A DNA stretch of 24,577 nucleotides. Source: Parabacteroides timonensis (GTDB lineage: Bacteria > Bacteroidota > Bacteroidia > Bacteroidales > Tannerellaceae). Numbering within the stretch: the first letter of the stretch is position 1; each line of letters opens with the position of its first letter. The notes beneath the pieces were generated by a model. That model made no database searches. It was not told the DNA's origin and saw nothing but the letters and a program-made list of their open reading frames with translations. Below are positions 1 to 5,936 of the stretch, piece after piece. The stretch is from positions 3,620,807 to 3,645,383 of the forward strand of contig NZ_LT669941.1 of NCBI RefSeq assembly GCF_900128505.1, given 5' to 3'. The position numbers were made by a program, and so were the translations under genes.

Positions 1-147
1 CTTGTCCGTCAGGTATCGCTCCCCGTCCAATGGCGGACGGTAACTTTCCAAAAAATCGGAAAGCCATCCGGATTCTTTCCGCATCTTTTGCAGCAATGCG
101 GCTACTGGTTCACAATCCATCGTGATAACATTGTTGTCTTCGTTCAT
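1..147 (-). CDS. N-terminal part of a small HTH-domain protein (cut by window edge)
   Basis: An open frame of 49 codons runs on the minus strand from ATG at 147 to base 1 without a stop, so the C-terminus lies outside the window. The visible protein begins MNEDNNVITMDCEP and ends DGERYLTDK. That ending resembles the lead-in to the HTH_17 helix-turn-helix of small ICE-encoded proteins, where the next residues form the DNA-binding helices; here they are not visible. An in-frame ATG at 153 is an alternative start. The gene follows the HTH gene at 173-466 after 25 bp, so the two are probably co-transcribed. The family assignment is inferred mostly from context, because the diagnostic helix lies beyond the edge. 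Confidence 0.6.
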   Translation of the reverse strand, partial: MNEDNNVITMDCEPVAALLQKMRKESGWLSDFLESYRPPLDGERYLTDK

Positions 148-172
148 AATCATATCTGTTTTAAGTTAGTGG

Positions 173-466
173 TTATCTGTCAGTGGGGCAAATTGTACCG
201 ACAAGCGGTATAAGCCTTTTTACATCTTCCGGCTTGTAGTAAAAACGGAAGCCGATTTGCGAATAACCGATAAAGCCCCTGTCCCGCAGTTTCTGCAACG
301 TGCGCAGGCTGATTCTCAACTGCCCGCAGACCTCTTCGCCCGTGAGCCATTTCCCAAGCCGCTTTCCATCGCCTTTGCGCTGTAAGGCGGCTACCTTCTC
401 CACGAAGGCATCCACTTGTGCCATCATTTCCCCGAAGGTCTTTTTCTCGATAGATACTATTTCCAT
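173..466 (-). CDS. Small HTH_17 (excisionase-like) DNA-binding protein
   Basis: A 97-residue protein. A predicted helical segment (about residues 8-30) is followed by a winged-helix/HTH_17 domain at about 38-90, with LTGEEVCGQLRISLRTLQKL as the recognition-helix core and the typical ending FRFYYKPEDVKRLI. Such proteins in Bacteroidales ICEs act as DNA-bending excision factors or regulators. I chose ATG 466 over the upstream in-frame ATG at 556. A Bacteroidetes -7 box (CAAAGGTA on the plus strand, 493-500) lies between them and would start the transcript about 20 nt before 466. The gene diverges from the excision operon that starts at 674 and shares its regulatory region. The exact role, integrase-side excisionase or repressor, cannot be told from sequence. 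Confidence 0.8.
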   Translation of the reverse strand: MEIVSIEKKTFGEMMAQVDAFVEKVAALQRKGDGKRLGKWLTGEEVCGQLRISLRTLQKLRDRGFIGYSQIGFRFYYKPEDVKRLIPLVGTICPTDR

Positions 467-492
467 ATACAAAACGATTTTTGAATTTGTCG

Positions 493-500
493 CAAAGGTA
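493..500 (-). promoter_or_regulatory. -7 box of the leftward HTH promoter
   Basis: Read on the minus strand this is TACCTTTG, a full match to the Bacteroidetes -7 consensus TAnnTTTG. A start about 7 nt downstream would leave roughly a 20-nt leader before ATG 466. No clear -33 TTTG is visible at the usual spacing. Confidence 0.5.
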
Positions 501-591
501 ACGGTACGGGCTGAAACACCCATCGGTTTTGTCTGACTGGCAGCTTGTTGCGTCATTTGACCGGGTTACGGAGCCGTTTTCATAAAAATCT

Positions 592-606
592 TACGTGAGT
601 CACGTA
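592..606. promoter_or_regulatory. Perfect 15-bp palindrome, candidate operator between divergent HTH genes
   Basis: TACGTGA-G-TCACGTA has two perfect 7-bp arms around one central base. It lies between the leftward promoter box at 493-500 and the start region of the excision operon (ATG 674). It is centred roughly 50-60 bp upstream of the likely transcription start of that operon, a position suited to an activator or repressor. In CTnDOT the excision promoter is activated by RteC, which binds inverted half-sites upstream of the promoter. Whether this palindrome is the equivalent site is inference. Confidence 0.5.
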
Positions 607-638
607 GTGAGTTGTTAAAGCCGCCTTTGGCTATTGCC

Positions 639-646
639 GAACTTTG
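639..646 (+). promoter_or_regulatory. Possible -7 box of the excision operon promoter
   Basis: GAACTTTG matches TAnnTTTG with one mismatch at the first base. It would give a leader of about 20 nt before ATG 674, similar to other promoters in this window. No good -33 box is seen at standard spacing, which fits a promoter that needs an activator. Confidence 0.35.
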
Positions 647-673
647 CCGCAGAAACGATAAAAAACAGTAGTA

Positions 674-1045
674 ATGAAAGTGATAACGATTGAAAGTTCC
701 GCATACCAGGCTATGATGGAACAGATAGCGGAGATAGCCGGATATGTCCGCAAAGAACAGGAAGAAAAGAGGCGGCAGGAAGCGGCAAATAAAGAGTGTC
801 TGCTCAATACAGCCCAAGCCGCCGAACTGCTGAACGTGAGTACCCGTACCCTGCAACGGATGAGGGACGACCACCGCATAGAATATGTGATAGTACGCGG
901 CACTTGCCGCTACCGCCTCTCCGAAGTGCAAAGATTGCTGGAAACAAATACCGTCAGGAACAAGGAAGAAACAATAGACGCCCTGTTTCATAATTATTCC
1001 CTGCGGACGGGTGGCAAGAAAACCGACAAAGGAAGGAGGAAATGA
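674..1045 (+). CDS. Xis2c-like HTH_17 protein, first gene of the excision operon
   Basis: A 123-residue basic protein. An N-terminal charged helical region (about 1-40, rich in E, K, R) is followed by an HTH_17 domain at about 41-92, with LNTAQAAELLNVSTRTLQRM as the helix-turn-helix and CRYRLSEVQRLLE as the wing and last helix. In CTnDOT-type elements the operon xis2c-xis2d-orf3-exc supplies two small basic proteins needed for excision together with the tyrosine integrase. This gene holds the xis2c position by order and size. The next gene starts 3 bp after its stop, and its last codons contain that gene's Shine-Dalgarno sequence, so the two are probably translationally coupled. The Xis2c equivalence comes from gene order and domain type; I could not compare sequences directly. 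Confidence 0.8.
   Translation: MKVITIESSAYQAMMEQIAEIAGYVRKEQEEKRRQEAANKECLLNTAQAAELLNVSTRTLQRMRDDHRIEYVIVRGTCRYRLSEVQRLLETNTVRNKEETIDALFHNYSLRTGGKKTDKGRRK
1033..1040 (+). promoter_or_regulatory. Strong Shine-Dalgarno sequence for the second HTH gene
   Basis: AAGGAGGA lies 8 nt before ATG 1049. This is unusual here, since most starts in the window lack such a site, as is common in Bacteroidetes. It supports the choice of start and coupled translation with the preceding gene. Confidence 0.55.
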
Positions 1046-1048
1046 GAT

Positions 1049-1402
1049 ATGGAACTGCTTACCCGTAACAACTTCGAGGGCTGGATGCAGAAAATCCTTG
1101 ACCGCCTTGACCGTCAGGACGAGCTGCTGCTGGCGATAAAGGCGCAGGGGCAACAACCGCCGTCCCTCTCCGAAGGCATCCGCCTTTTCGACAATCAGGA
1201 CCTGTGCATGCTGCTCCAGATCAGCAAGCGCACCCTGCAACGCTACCGCAGCGAGGGCGCACTCTCCTACAAGACCTTGGGCAAAAAGACCTATTACAGC
1301 GAAACGGACGTGCTGGACTTCCTTTCCAGACATGTGAAGGACTTCCGACAGAACGACATCGAGTTCTACAAGGCACGCATCCGCAATATGTTCAATAAAT
1401 AA
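1049..1402 (+). CDS. Xis2d-like HTH_17 protein, second gene of the excision operon
   Basis: A 117-residue protein. The N-terminal 35 residues are predicted helical (FEGWMQKILDRLDRQDELLL). An HTH_17 domain spans about 45-98: LFDNQDLCMLLQISKRTLQR, then YKTLGKKTYYSETDVLDFL. It has the same architecture as the preceding gene and the gene at 173-466, so these are paralogous small DNA-binding proteins. The position matches xis2d of CTnDOT-type excision operons, whose product works with Xis2c and integrase in forming the excision complex. The start is fixed by a good Shine-Dalgarno at 1033-1040. The DUF3945 gene follows after 19 bp. The assignment to Xis2d is by synteny. Confidence 0.8.
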   Translation: MELLTRNNFEGWMQKILDRLDRQDELLLAIKAQGQQPPSLSEGIRLFDNQDLCMLLQISKRTLQRYRSEGALSYKTLGKKTYYSETDVLDFLSRHVKDFRQNDIEFYKARIRNMFNK

Positions 1403-1421
1403 CCAATTAAAATTTAATCAG

Positions 1422-3026
1422 ATGGCAAAGAAAAAAGACGAAAAGGACGTGCTGGTTGTCCGCGACGAAAAGACGGGCGAGATCAGCGTGGTAGCCGGAC
1501 TGAACGCGGACGGCACGCCCAAGCGCATTCCCGCCAAGGCGGAGAACGCGCAGAGTTTCCTGCAATTTGACCGGCACGGCGACGTGCTGGACAACTTCTT
1601 CAAGAACTTCTTCCGCCAGTGCAAGGAACCGAGCCGCTTCGGTTTCTACCGGGTGGCGGCAGACCAAGCCGACAAACTGCTGGAAGTGATGAAGGAACTG
1701 CTGAAAAATCCTGAAGCCAACAAGGAACTGCTCGCACCCCACAAGGTGGACACTTCCGGTTACGAGCAGAAAGTGCAGGAAGAACAGCAACAACAAAAAG
1801 AAGAAGAACAACAACCCAATCAGGAAAATCAAGAAAATCAGGAAGAACCTAAAAATCAAGAAGAAATGGAACAGAAACAAGAACAGAATCAGGAAGCCCC
1901 AAGGCAGACGCAGGGCAGACAGGGCTACCAGCCCATCGACGAGAGCAAAATCAACTGGCAGGAACTGGAAGAGCGCTGGGGCGTGAAGCGTGACGACCTT
2001 GAAAAATCCGGCGACCTCCAAAAGATGCTCAACTACGGCAAGTCCGACCTGGTAAAGGTCACGCCCAATTTCGGCGGCGAGGCATTCGAGCTGGATGCCC
2101 GCCTCTCCTTCAAGAAGGACGGGGAAGGCAATGTCAGCCTTGTGCCGCACTTCATCCGCAAGGAGCAGAAACTGGACGAGTACAAGGAACACAAATTCTC
2201 CGACGAGGACCGCAAGAACCTCCGCGAGACGGGCAATCTCGGCAGGGTCGTGGACCTCGTGGACAGGGAAACGGGCGAGATCATCCCCTCGTTCATCAGT
2301 ATTGACCGCAAGACGAACGAGATTACGGATGTCCCGGCAAACAAAGTGCGCATACCGGAACGCATCGGCAATACGGAAATCACCAAGCAAGAACAGGACA
2401 TGCTCCGTGCCGGGCTGCCCGTGCGTGACAAGCTCATCGAGCGCAAGGACGGCAGGAAGTTCGTCACCACCCTGCAAGTGAACGTGGAACAGCGCGGCGT
2501 GGAGTTCGTGCCGGGCACAGGCAGGTCGCCCCGTACAGCACAGACGCAGGAAGCCAAGGACAATCCCACGCAAGCACAAGCGCAGGCGCAAGGTACGGAA
2601 AATGCCGCCGGCACGAACAAGGAGCAGCGGCGCAACACATGGACAAACGCCGACGGCAGCATCCGCCCCATCAGCAAATGGAGCGGCGTGGAGTTCACCG
2701 ACCGGCAGAAAGCCGACTATGTGGCGGGCAAGGCGATCCGATTGGAGAACGTGACCGACAAGCAGGGCTTCCACGCCACGATGTACATCAAGTTCAACCC
2801 GGAAAAGGGACGCCCGTACCGTTACGACACCAATCCCGACAATGCGCAGCAGGTCGCCCCAAGCAACGAGAGCCGCACGCAGGTGGCGGTGAACAACGAG
2901 GGAAAGACCAACGAGGCGACCCGGAACCTGAAAGAACCGTTGCAGATGGGACAGACCGCCCCGAAGGACGAGAACCAGCAACGGCAGCAGGAAAATCAAC
3001 ATAGAAGGACGGGCATGAAGATGTAA
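1422..3026 (+). CDS. DUF4099/DUF3945-type protein of the excision operon (orf3 position)
   Basis: A 534-residue soluble protein with no signal peptide or membrane segment. Layout: an N-terminal domain at about 1-110; a low-complexity linker of E, Q, N and K at about 115-165; a DUF4099-like segment at about 169-215 (YQPIDESKINWQELEERWGV); then DUF3945-like repeats at about 220-380 and about 420-485, the latter with the typical TDRQKADYVAGKAIRLENVT. The C-terminus is again Q/N-rich and ends RRTGMKM. It sits between the HTH genes and the topoisomerase gene, the position of orf3 in the CTnDOT excision operon. I know of no biochemical function for this family; a nucleoprotein role with TopB is a guess. 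The domain names come from recall of family signatures. Confidence 0.8.
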   Translation: MAKKKDEKDVLVVRDEKTGEISVVAGLNADGTPKRIPAKAENAQSFLQFDRHGDVLDNFFKNFFRQCKEPSRFGFYRVAADQADKLLEVMKELLKNPEANKELLAPHKVDTSGYEQKVQEEQQQQKEEEQQPNQENQENQEEPKNQEEMEQKQEQNQEAPRQTQGRQGYQPIDESKINWQELEERWGVKRDDLEKSGDLQKMLNYGKSDLVKVTPNFGGEAFELDARLSFKKDGEGNVSLVPHFIRKEQKLDEYKEHKFSDEDRKNLRETGNLGRVVDLVDRETGEIIPSFISIDRKTNEITDVPANKVRIPERIGNTEITKQEQDMLRAGLPVRDKLIERKDGRKFVTTLQVNVEQRGVEFVPGTGRSPRTAQTQEAKDNPTQAQAQAQGTENAAGTNKEQRRNTWTNADGSIRPISKWSGVEFTDRQKADYVAGKAIRLENVTDKQGFHATMYIKFNPEKGRPYRYDTNPDNAQQVAPSNESRTQVAVNNEGKTNEATRNLKEPLQMGQTAPKDENQQRQQENQHRRTGMKM

Positions 3027-3090
3027 TATCCCCAAGCCCGCCACTAAATCCAAACAATCCAAAGTATCAATTCATCAAAAACAATTCAGC

Positions 3091-5181
3091 ATGAAGACAA
3101 TCATTGCAGAGAAGCCCGGTGTGGCACGTGAGATTGCCCGCATCGTGGGCGCGACAAAGAGAGAGGAAGGTTATTTCGAGGGAGGCGGCTACGCCGTGAC
3201 ATGGGCATTCGGGCACCTCGTCCAGCTTGCCATGCCCGACGGCTACGGCAATCACGGCTTTGTCCGTGACAACCTGCCGGTCATCCCCGAAACCTTCAAG
3301 CTCGTCCCCCGTCAGACCAAGACGGAAAAGGGATACAAGCCCGACAGCGGCGTAACGGCGCAGATAAAGATTATCGCCACCCTGTTCAACAGGAGCGAAC
3401 AGATTATCGTGGCGACCGATGCCGGGCGCGAGGGAGAGCTTATCTTCCGCTACCTCTACCATTACACCGGTTGTTCCACCCCGTTCGTGCGCCTCTGGAT
3501 AAGCTCGCTTACCGACAAGGCTATCCGCGAGGGGTTGAAGAACCTCGAAGCGGGCAGCAAGTACGACAACCTCTACCTTGCCGCCAAAGCACGGAGCGAA
3601 TCCGACTGGCTCGTGGGCATCAACGGCACGCAGGCACTCACCATCGCCGCCGGACACGGCACATACTCCGTCGGGCGGGTGCAGACGCCCACGTTGGGAA
3701 TGGTGTGCGCACGCTACTGGGAAAACCGCCGTTTCACGCCCGAAGACTTCTGGCAGCTCCATATCGCCGTGGACGGCACTAATGAAGGAACGGTGAAATT
3801 CTCCTCTTCCGAAAGATGGAAAGAGAAAGAGCCTGCAACGGCATTATATAATAAGGTAAAGGAGGCAGGCACAGCCACCGTCACGAAAGCCGAACGCAGG
3901 GAGAAGGCGGAGGACACCCCGCTACTGTTCGACCTGACCACGCTCCAGAAGGAAGCCAACGCCAAGCATGGCTTCACGGCGGAACAGACGCTTGAAATCG
4001 CGCAGAAGCTCTACGAGAAGAAGCTCGTCACCTATCCGAGAACGGGAAGCCGTTACATCCCCGAAGATGTGTTCGCCGAAATACCCAAACTGCTTGCCTT
4101 CATCGGTAACCTGCCCGAATGGAAGGACAAGGTGCAGCCGAGAACCGTACCGACACGCCGCAGCGTGGACGGCGGCAAAGTGACCGACCACCACGCCCTG
4201 CTTGTCACGGGCGAGAAGCCACTGTTCCTCTCTAAAGAGGACAACACCGTCTATCAGATGATAGCCGGACGCATGATAGAGGCTTTCTCAGAGAAATGTA
4301 TCAAGGACACCACTACCGTCACAGCGGAGTGTGCCGGAGTGGAGTTCATGGTAAAAGGCAGTGTAATCAGGCAAGCCGGATGGCGTGCCGTCTATGGCGA
4401 GGAAGAGAAAGAGGATATTATCCTCCCCGGCTGGCAGGAAGGCGACATGCTGATGCTGAAAGGCTGCTCCATCACGGAGGGAAAGACCAAACCCAAGCCG
4501 TTGCATACCGAAGCCACCTTGCTCTCGGCTATGGAAACGGCGGGTAAGGAGATTGAGGACGACGCACTCCGTCAGGCATTGAAGGACTGTGGCATCGGCA
4601 CGCCCGCCACCCGTGCGGCGATTATCGAAACGCTATTCAAGCGCGGCTATATGGAGCGCTGCAAGAAATCGCTTGTGCCTACCGAGAAAGGACTCGCACT
4701 TTATTCGGTTGTGAAAACAATGCGTATCGCCGATGTCGCCATGACAGGCGAATGGGAAAAGGAGCTGGCACGCATCGAGCGCGGGGAGCTTCCTGCCGAC
4801 ACCTTCCGCAAGGAAATAGAGGCGTACACGAAGGAGATTACCTCGGAACTGCTCTCGTGCGACAAGCTGTTCGCCCGCAAGGATTCCGATTGCGTGTGCC
4901 CCAAATGCGGCACGGGAAGAATGCAGTTCTACGGCAAGGTGGTACGCTGCGACAATGAGGAGTGCGGACTGCCCGTGTTCCGGCTGAAAGCGAACCGCAC
5001 CCTTTCCGACGACGAAATCAAAGACCTGCTCACCGACGGGCACACGAAGCTGCTTAAAGGCTTCAAGAGCAAGCAGGGCAATAGTTTTGACGCCATAGTC
5101 GCTTTTGACGGGGAGTATAACACGACTTTCGTGTTCCCCGAAAGGAAAACGACCAAGAAATTTTCAGGACGGAAGAAATAA
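3091..5181 (+). CDS. topB: Type IA DNA topoisomerase III (Exc-like)
   Basis: A 696-residue topoisomerase III. The N-terminal TOPRIM domain has the IAEKPG start with Glu7 and the acidic motif ATDAGREGE (Asp110, Glu114, Glu116). The catalytic core has GRVQTPTLG at 195-203 and the active-site tyrosine Tyr315 in KLVTYPRTGSRY. Near residues 595-625 a CPKCG...RC...ECG cluster forms a C-terminal zinc ribbon. All catalytic features are present and the length suits the ICE-encoded family. In CTnDOT the equivalent gene, exc, closes the excision operon and encodes a functional topoisomerase. The 64-bp gap after the DUF3945 gene has no terminator but carries the motif CCACTAAATCCAAA at 3041-3054, which recurs in the DUF1896 leader. 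Confidence 0.95.
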   Translation: MKTIIAEKPGVAREIARIVGATKREEGYFEGGGYAVTWAFGHLVQLAMPDGYGNHGFVRDNLPVIPETFKLVPRQTKTEKGYKPDSGVTAQIKIIATLFNRSEQIIVATDAGREGELIFRYLYHYTGCSTPFVRLWISSLTDKAIREGLKNLEAGSKYDNLYLAAKARSESDWLVGINGTQALTIAAGHGTYSVGRVQTPTLGMVCARYWENRRFTPEDFWQLHIAVDGTNEGTVKFSSSERWKEKEPATALYNKVKEAGTATVTKAERREKAEDTPLLFDLTTLQKEANAKHGFTAEQTLEIAQKLYEKKLVTYPRTGSRYIPEDVFAEIPKLLAFIGNLPEWKDKVQPRTVPTRRSVDGGKVTDHHALLVTGEKPLFLSKEDNTVYQMIAGRMIEAFSEKCIKDTTTVTAECAGVEFMVKGSVIRQAGWRAVYGEEEKEDIILPGWQEGDMLMLKGCSITEGKTKPKPLHTEATLLSAMETAGKEIEDDALRQALKDCGIGTPATRAAIIETLFKRGYMERCKKSLVPTEKGLALYSVVKTMRIADVAMTGEWEKELARIERGELPADTFRKEIEAYTKEITSELLSCDKLFARKDSDCVCPKCGTGRMQFYGKVVRCDNEECGLPVFRLKANRTLSDDEIKDLLTDGHTKLLKGFKSKQGNSFDAIVAFDGEYNTTFVFPERKTTKKFSGRKK

Positions 5182-5219
5182 TATTATTTTTTGATAAGTT
5201 AGGCTGCATCTTAACAATA

Positions 5220-5239
5220 GAAATAAACGAGTTTATTTC
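5220..5239. repeat. 9-bp inverted repeat downstream of topB
   Basis: GAAATAAAC-GA-GTTTATTTC is a perfect 20-bp palindrome-like repeat, AT-rich and without a T-tract, so a protein-binding site is more likely than a terminator. A second inverted repeat, ACAAATG (5275-5281) with CATTTGT (5295-5301), follows. Both lie upstream of the promoter box at 5325-5332. Confidence 0.4.
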
Positions 5240-5324
5240 GTATTGTCTTCGATTTGAATAAAATCCTCACGCTCACAAATGTAAATATGATTTTCATTTG
5301 TTTCGCTTAATCGGATTTTTGCGC

Positions 5325-5332
5325 TAACTTTG
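5325..5332 (+). promoter_or_regulatory. Promoter -7 box for the DUF1896/methylase-helicase operon
   Basis: TAACTTTG matches the Bacteroidetes -7 consensus TAnnTTTG. TTTC at 5301-5304 lies 20 nt upstream and can act as a -33 box. Transcription would start near 5339, giving a leader of about 145 nt before ATG 5484. Confidence 0.55.
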
Positions 5333-5380
5333 CCACTGGTTCAGAGTAATGAATTGTTCTTCGATACCGGATTACACTCA

Positions 5381-5483
5381 TACTTTGGATTTAGTGGTGG
5401 CACTCGGAGGGATACCGGGTGCCTTTTCTTTCTCCTTTCCGACGATTATCCCGAACATTATCAATCCACTAAATTCCAAAGTA
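5381..5483 (+). promoter_or_regulatory. Structured 5' leader: long-range inverted repeat ending at the start codon
   Basis: The 17-nt arm at 5381-5397 (TACTTTGGATTTAGTGG) is complementary to 5466-5483 (CCACTAAATTCCAAAGTA) with a single bulged T. The 3' arm ends directly before ATG 5484, so the folded RNA would bury the translation start of the DUF1896 gene. Between the arms lies a second, terminator-like hairpin. An in-frame ATG at 5349 opens a leader frame without a stop that reads into DUF1896, so translation from 5349 could open the stem. Confidence 0.55.
5399..5431 (+). terminator. Intrinsic terminator-like hairpin inside the leader (possible attenuator)
   Basis: The stem GGCACTCGG / CCGGGTGCC (5399-5407 and 5415-5423, one T-G wobble) has a 7-nt loop and is followed by TTTTCTTT. 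This is the form of a factor-independent terminator. It lies about 60 nt after the predicted transcription start and before the gene, which suggests transcription attenuation. Confidence 0.5.
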
Positions 5484-5936
5484 ATGAACAACAAGAAGAA
5501 AAACGAGGGTCAGACCGACTTTTCCTATTACGGTCTGTATCTGCTGGACTACCTCCGCAACAACAAGTTTGAACAGGCGTCCGATGCCGCCTTCATCCGG
5601 GAGCGTGCCGACCGCGCCGCCGAAACGTATGAGCGGGCTCGGCTTGACGGCTATCCTGCCGAGGGTGCGCAGGAACTGGCGATGAACACCCTGCTGGGCG
5701 GGCTTCACTATTCCAAGTACGCCATCCTCCGCGAAGTCGTGGAAACCGAGTTTGCCGACGATGTGCCGGAGGAAAAGCGGGAATCCTTTATTATCAGGCT
5801 GCTTCCGCCCGTCGATGCGGTATTCTCCATTTACGACCTCTCGGACGACAACTTCGCCCTGTCGCCCGATTACGACCTGCTGCGCACGGAGCTGACGGGA
5901 GCCGTCATGCTTTATATTGACGAGTATGGCGTTTAA
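5484..5936 (+). CDS. DUF1896 family protein
   Basis: A 150-residue acidic soluble protein of the DUF1896 type, common in Bacteroidales ICEs next to topB. Features are the N-terminal FSYYGLYLLDYLRNN, a charged helical middle, a GGLHYSKYAILREVV helix and the C-terminal ALSPDYDLLRTELTGAVML. No function is known. I chose ATG 5484 because family members begin with a short charged stretch like MNNKKKNEGQ. An in-frame ATG at 5349 would add 45 residues encoded by the hairpin-rich leader. The stop overlaps the start of the methylase-helicase gene by 11 bp, so the two are translationally coupled and may act together. Confidence 0.8.
   Translation: MNNKKKNEGQTDFSYYGLYLLDYLRNNKFEQASDAAFIRERADRAAETYERARLDGYPAEGAQELAMNTLLGGLHYSKYAILREVVETEFADDVPEEKRESFIIRLLPPVDAVFSIYDLSDDNFALSPDYDLLRTELTGAVMLYIDEYGV

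Noticed and set aside
566..1333. Long open frame on the minus strand across the two Xis-like genes
   Set aside because: It is antisense to two genes with clear HTH domains, and its cysteine- and phenylalanine-rich product matches no family I know.
1788..1905. CAGGAAAATCAAGAAAATC-type repeats in the DUF3945 gene, considered as an iteron-like origin
   Set aside because: They encode an in-frame Q/E/N linker with irregular units, as expected of low-complexity protein sequence.
1407..3062. 551-codon open frame on the minus strand opposite the DUF3945 gene
   Set aside because: Its Leu/Phe/Val-rich composition is the expected mirror of the E/Q/K-rich plus-strand gene, which has recognisable domains. 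No promoter or ribosome site was found.
5349..5483. N-terminal extension of DUF1896 from ATG 5349
   Set aside because: The extra 45 residues come from a hairpin-rich leader and resemble no part of the family. ATG 5484 gives the usual length. The frame is kept only as a possible leader element.
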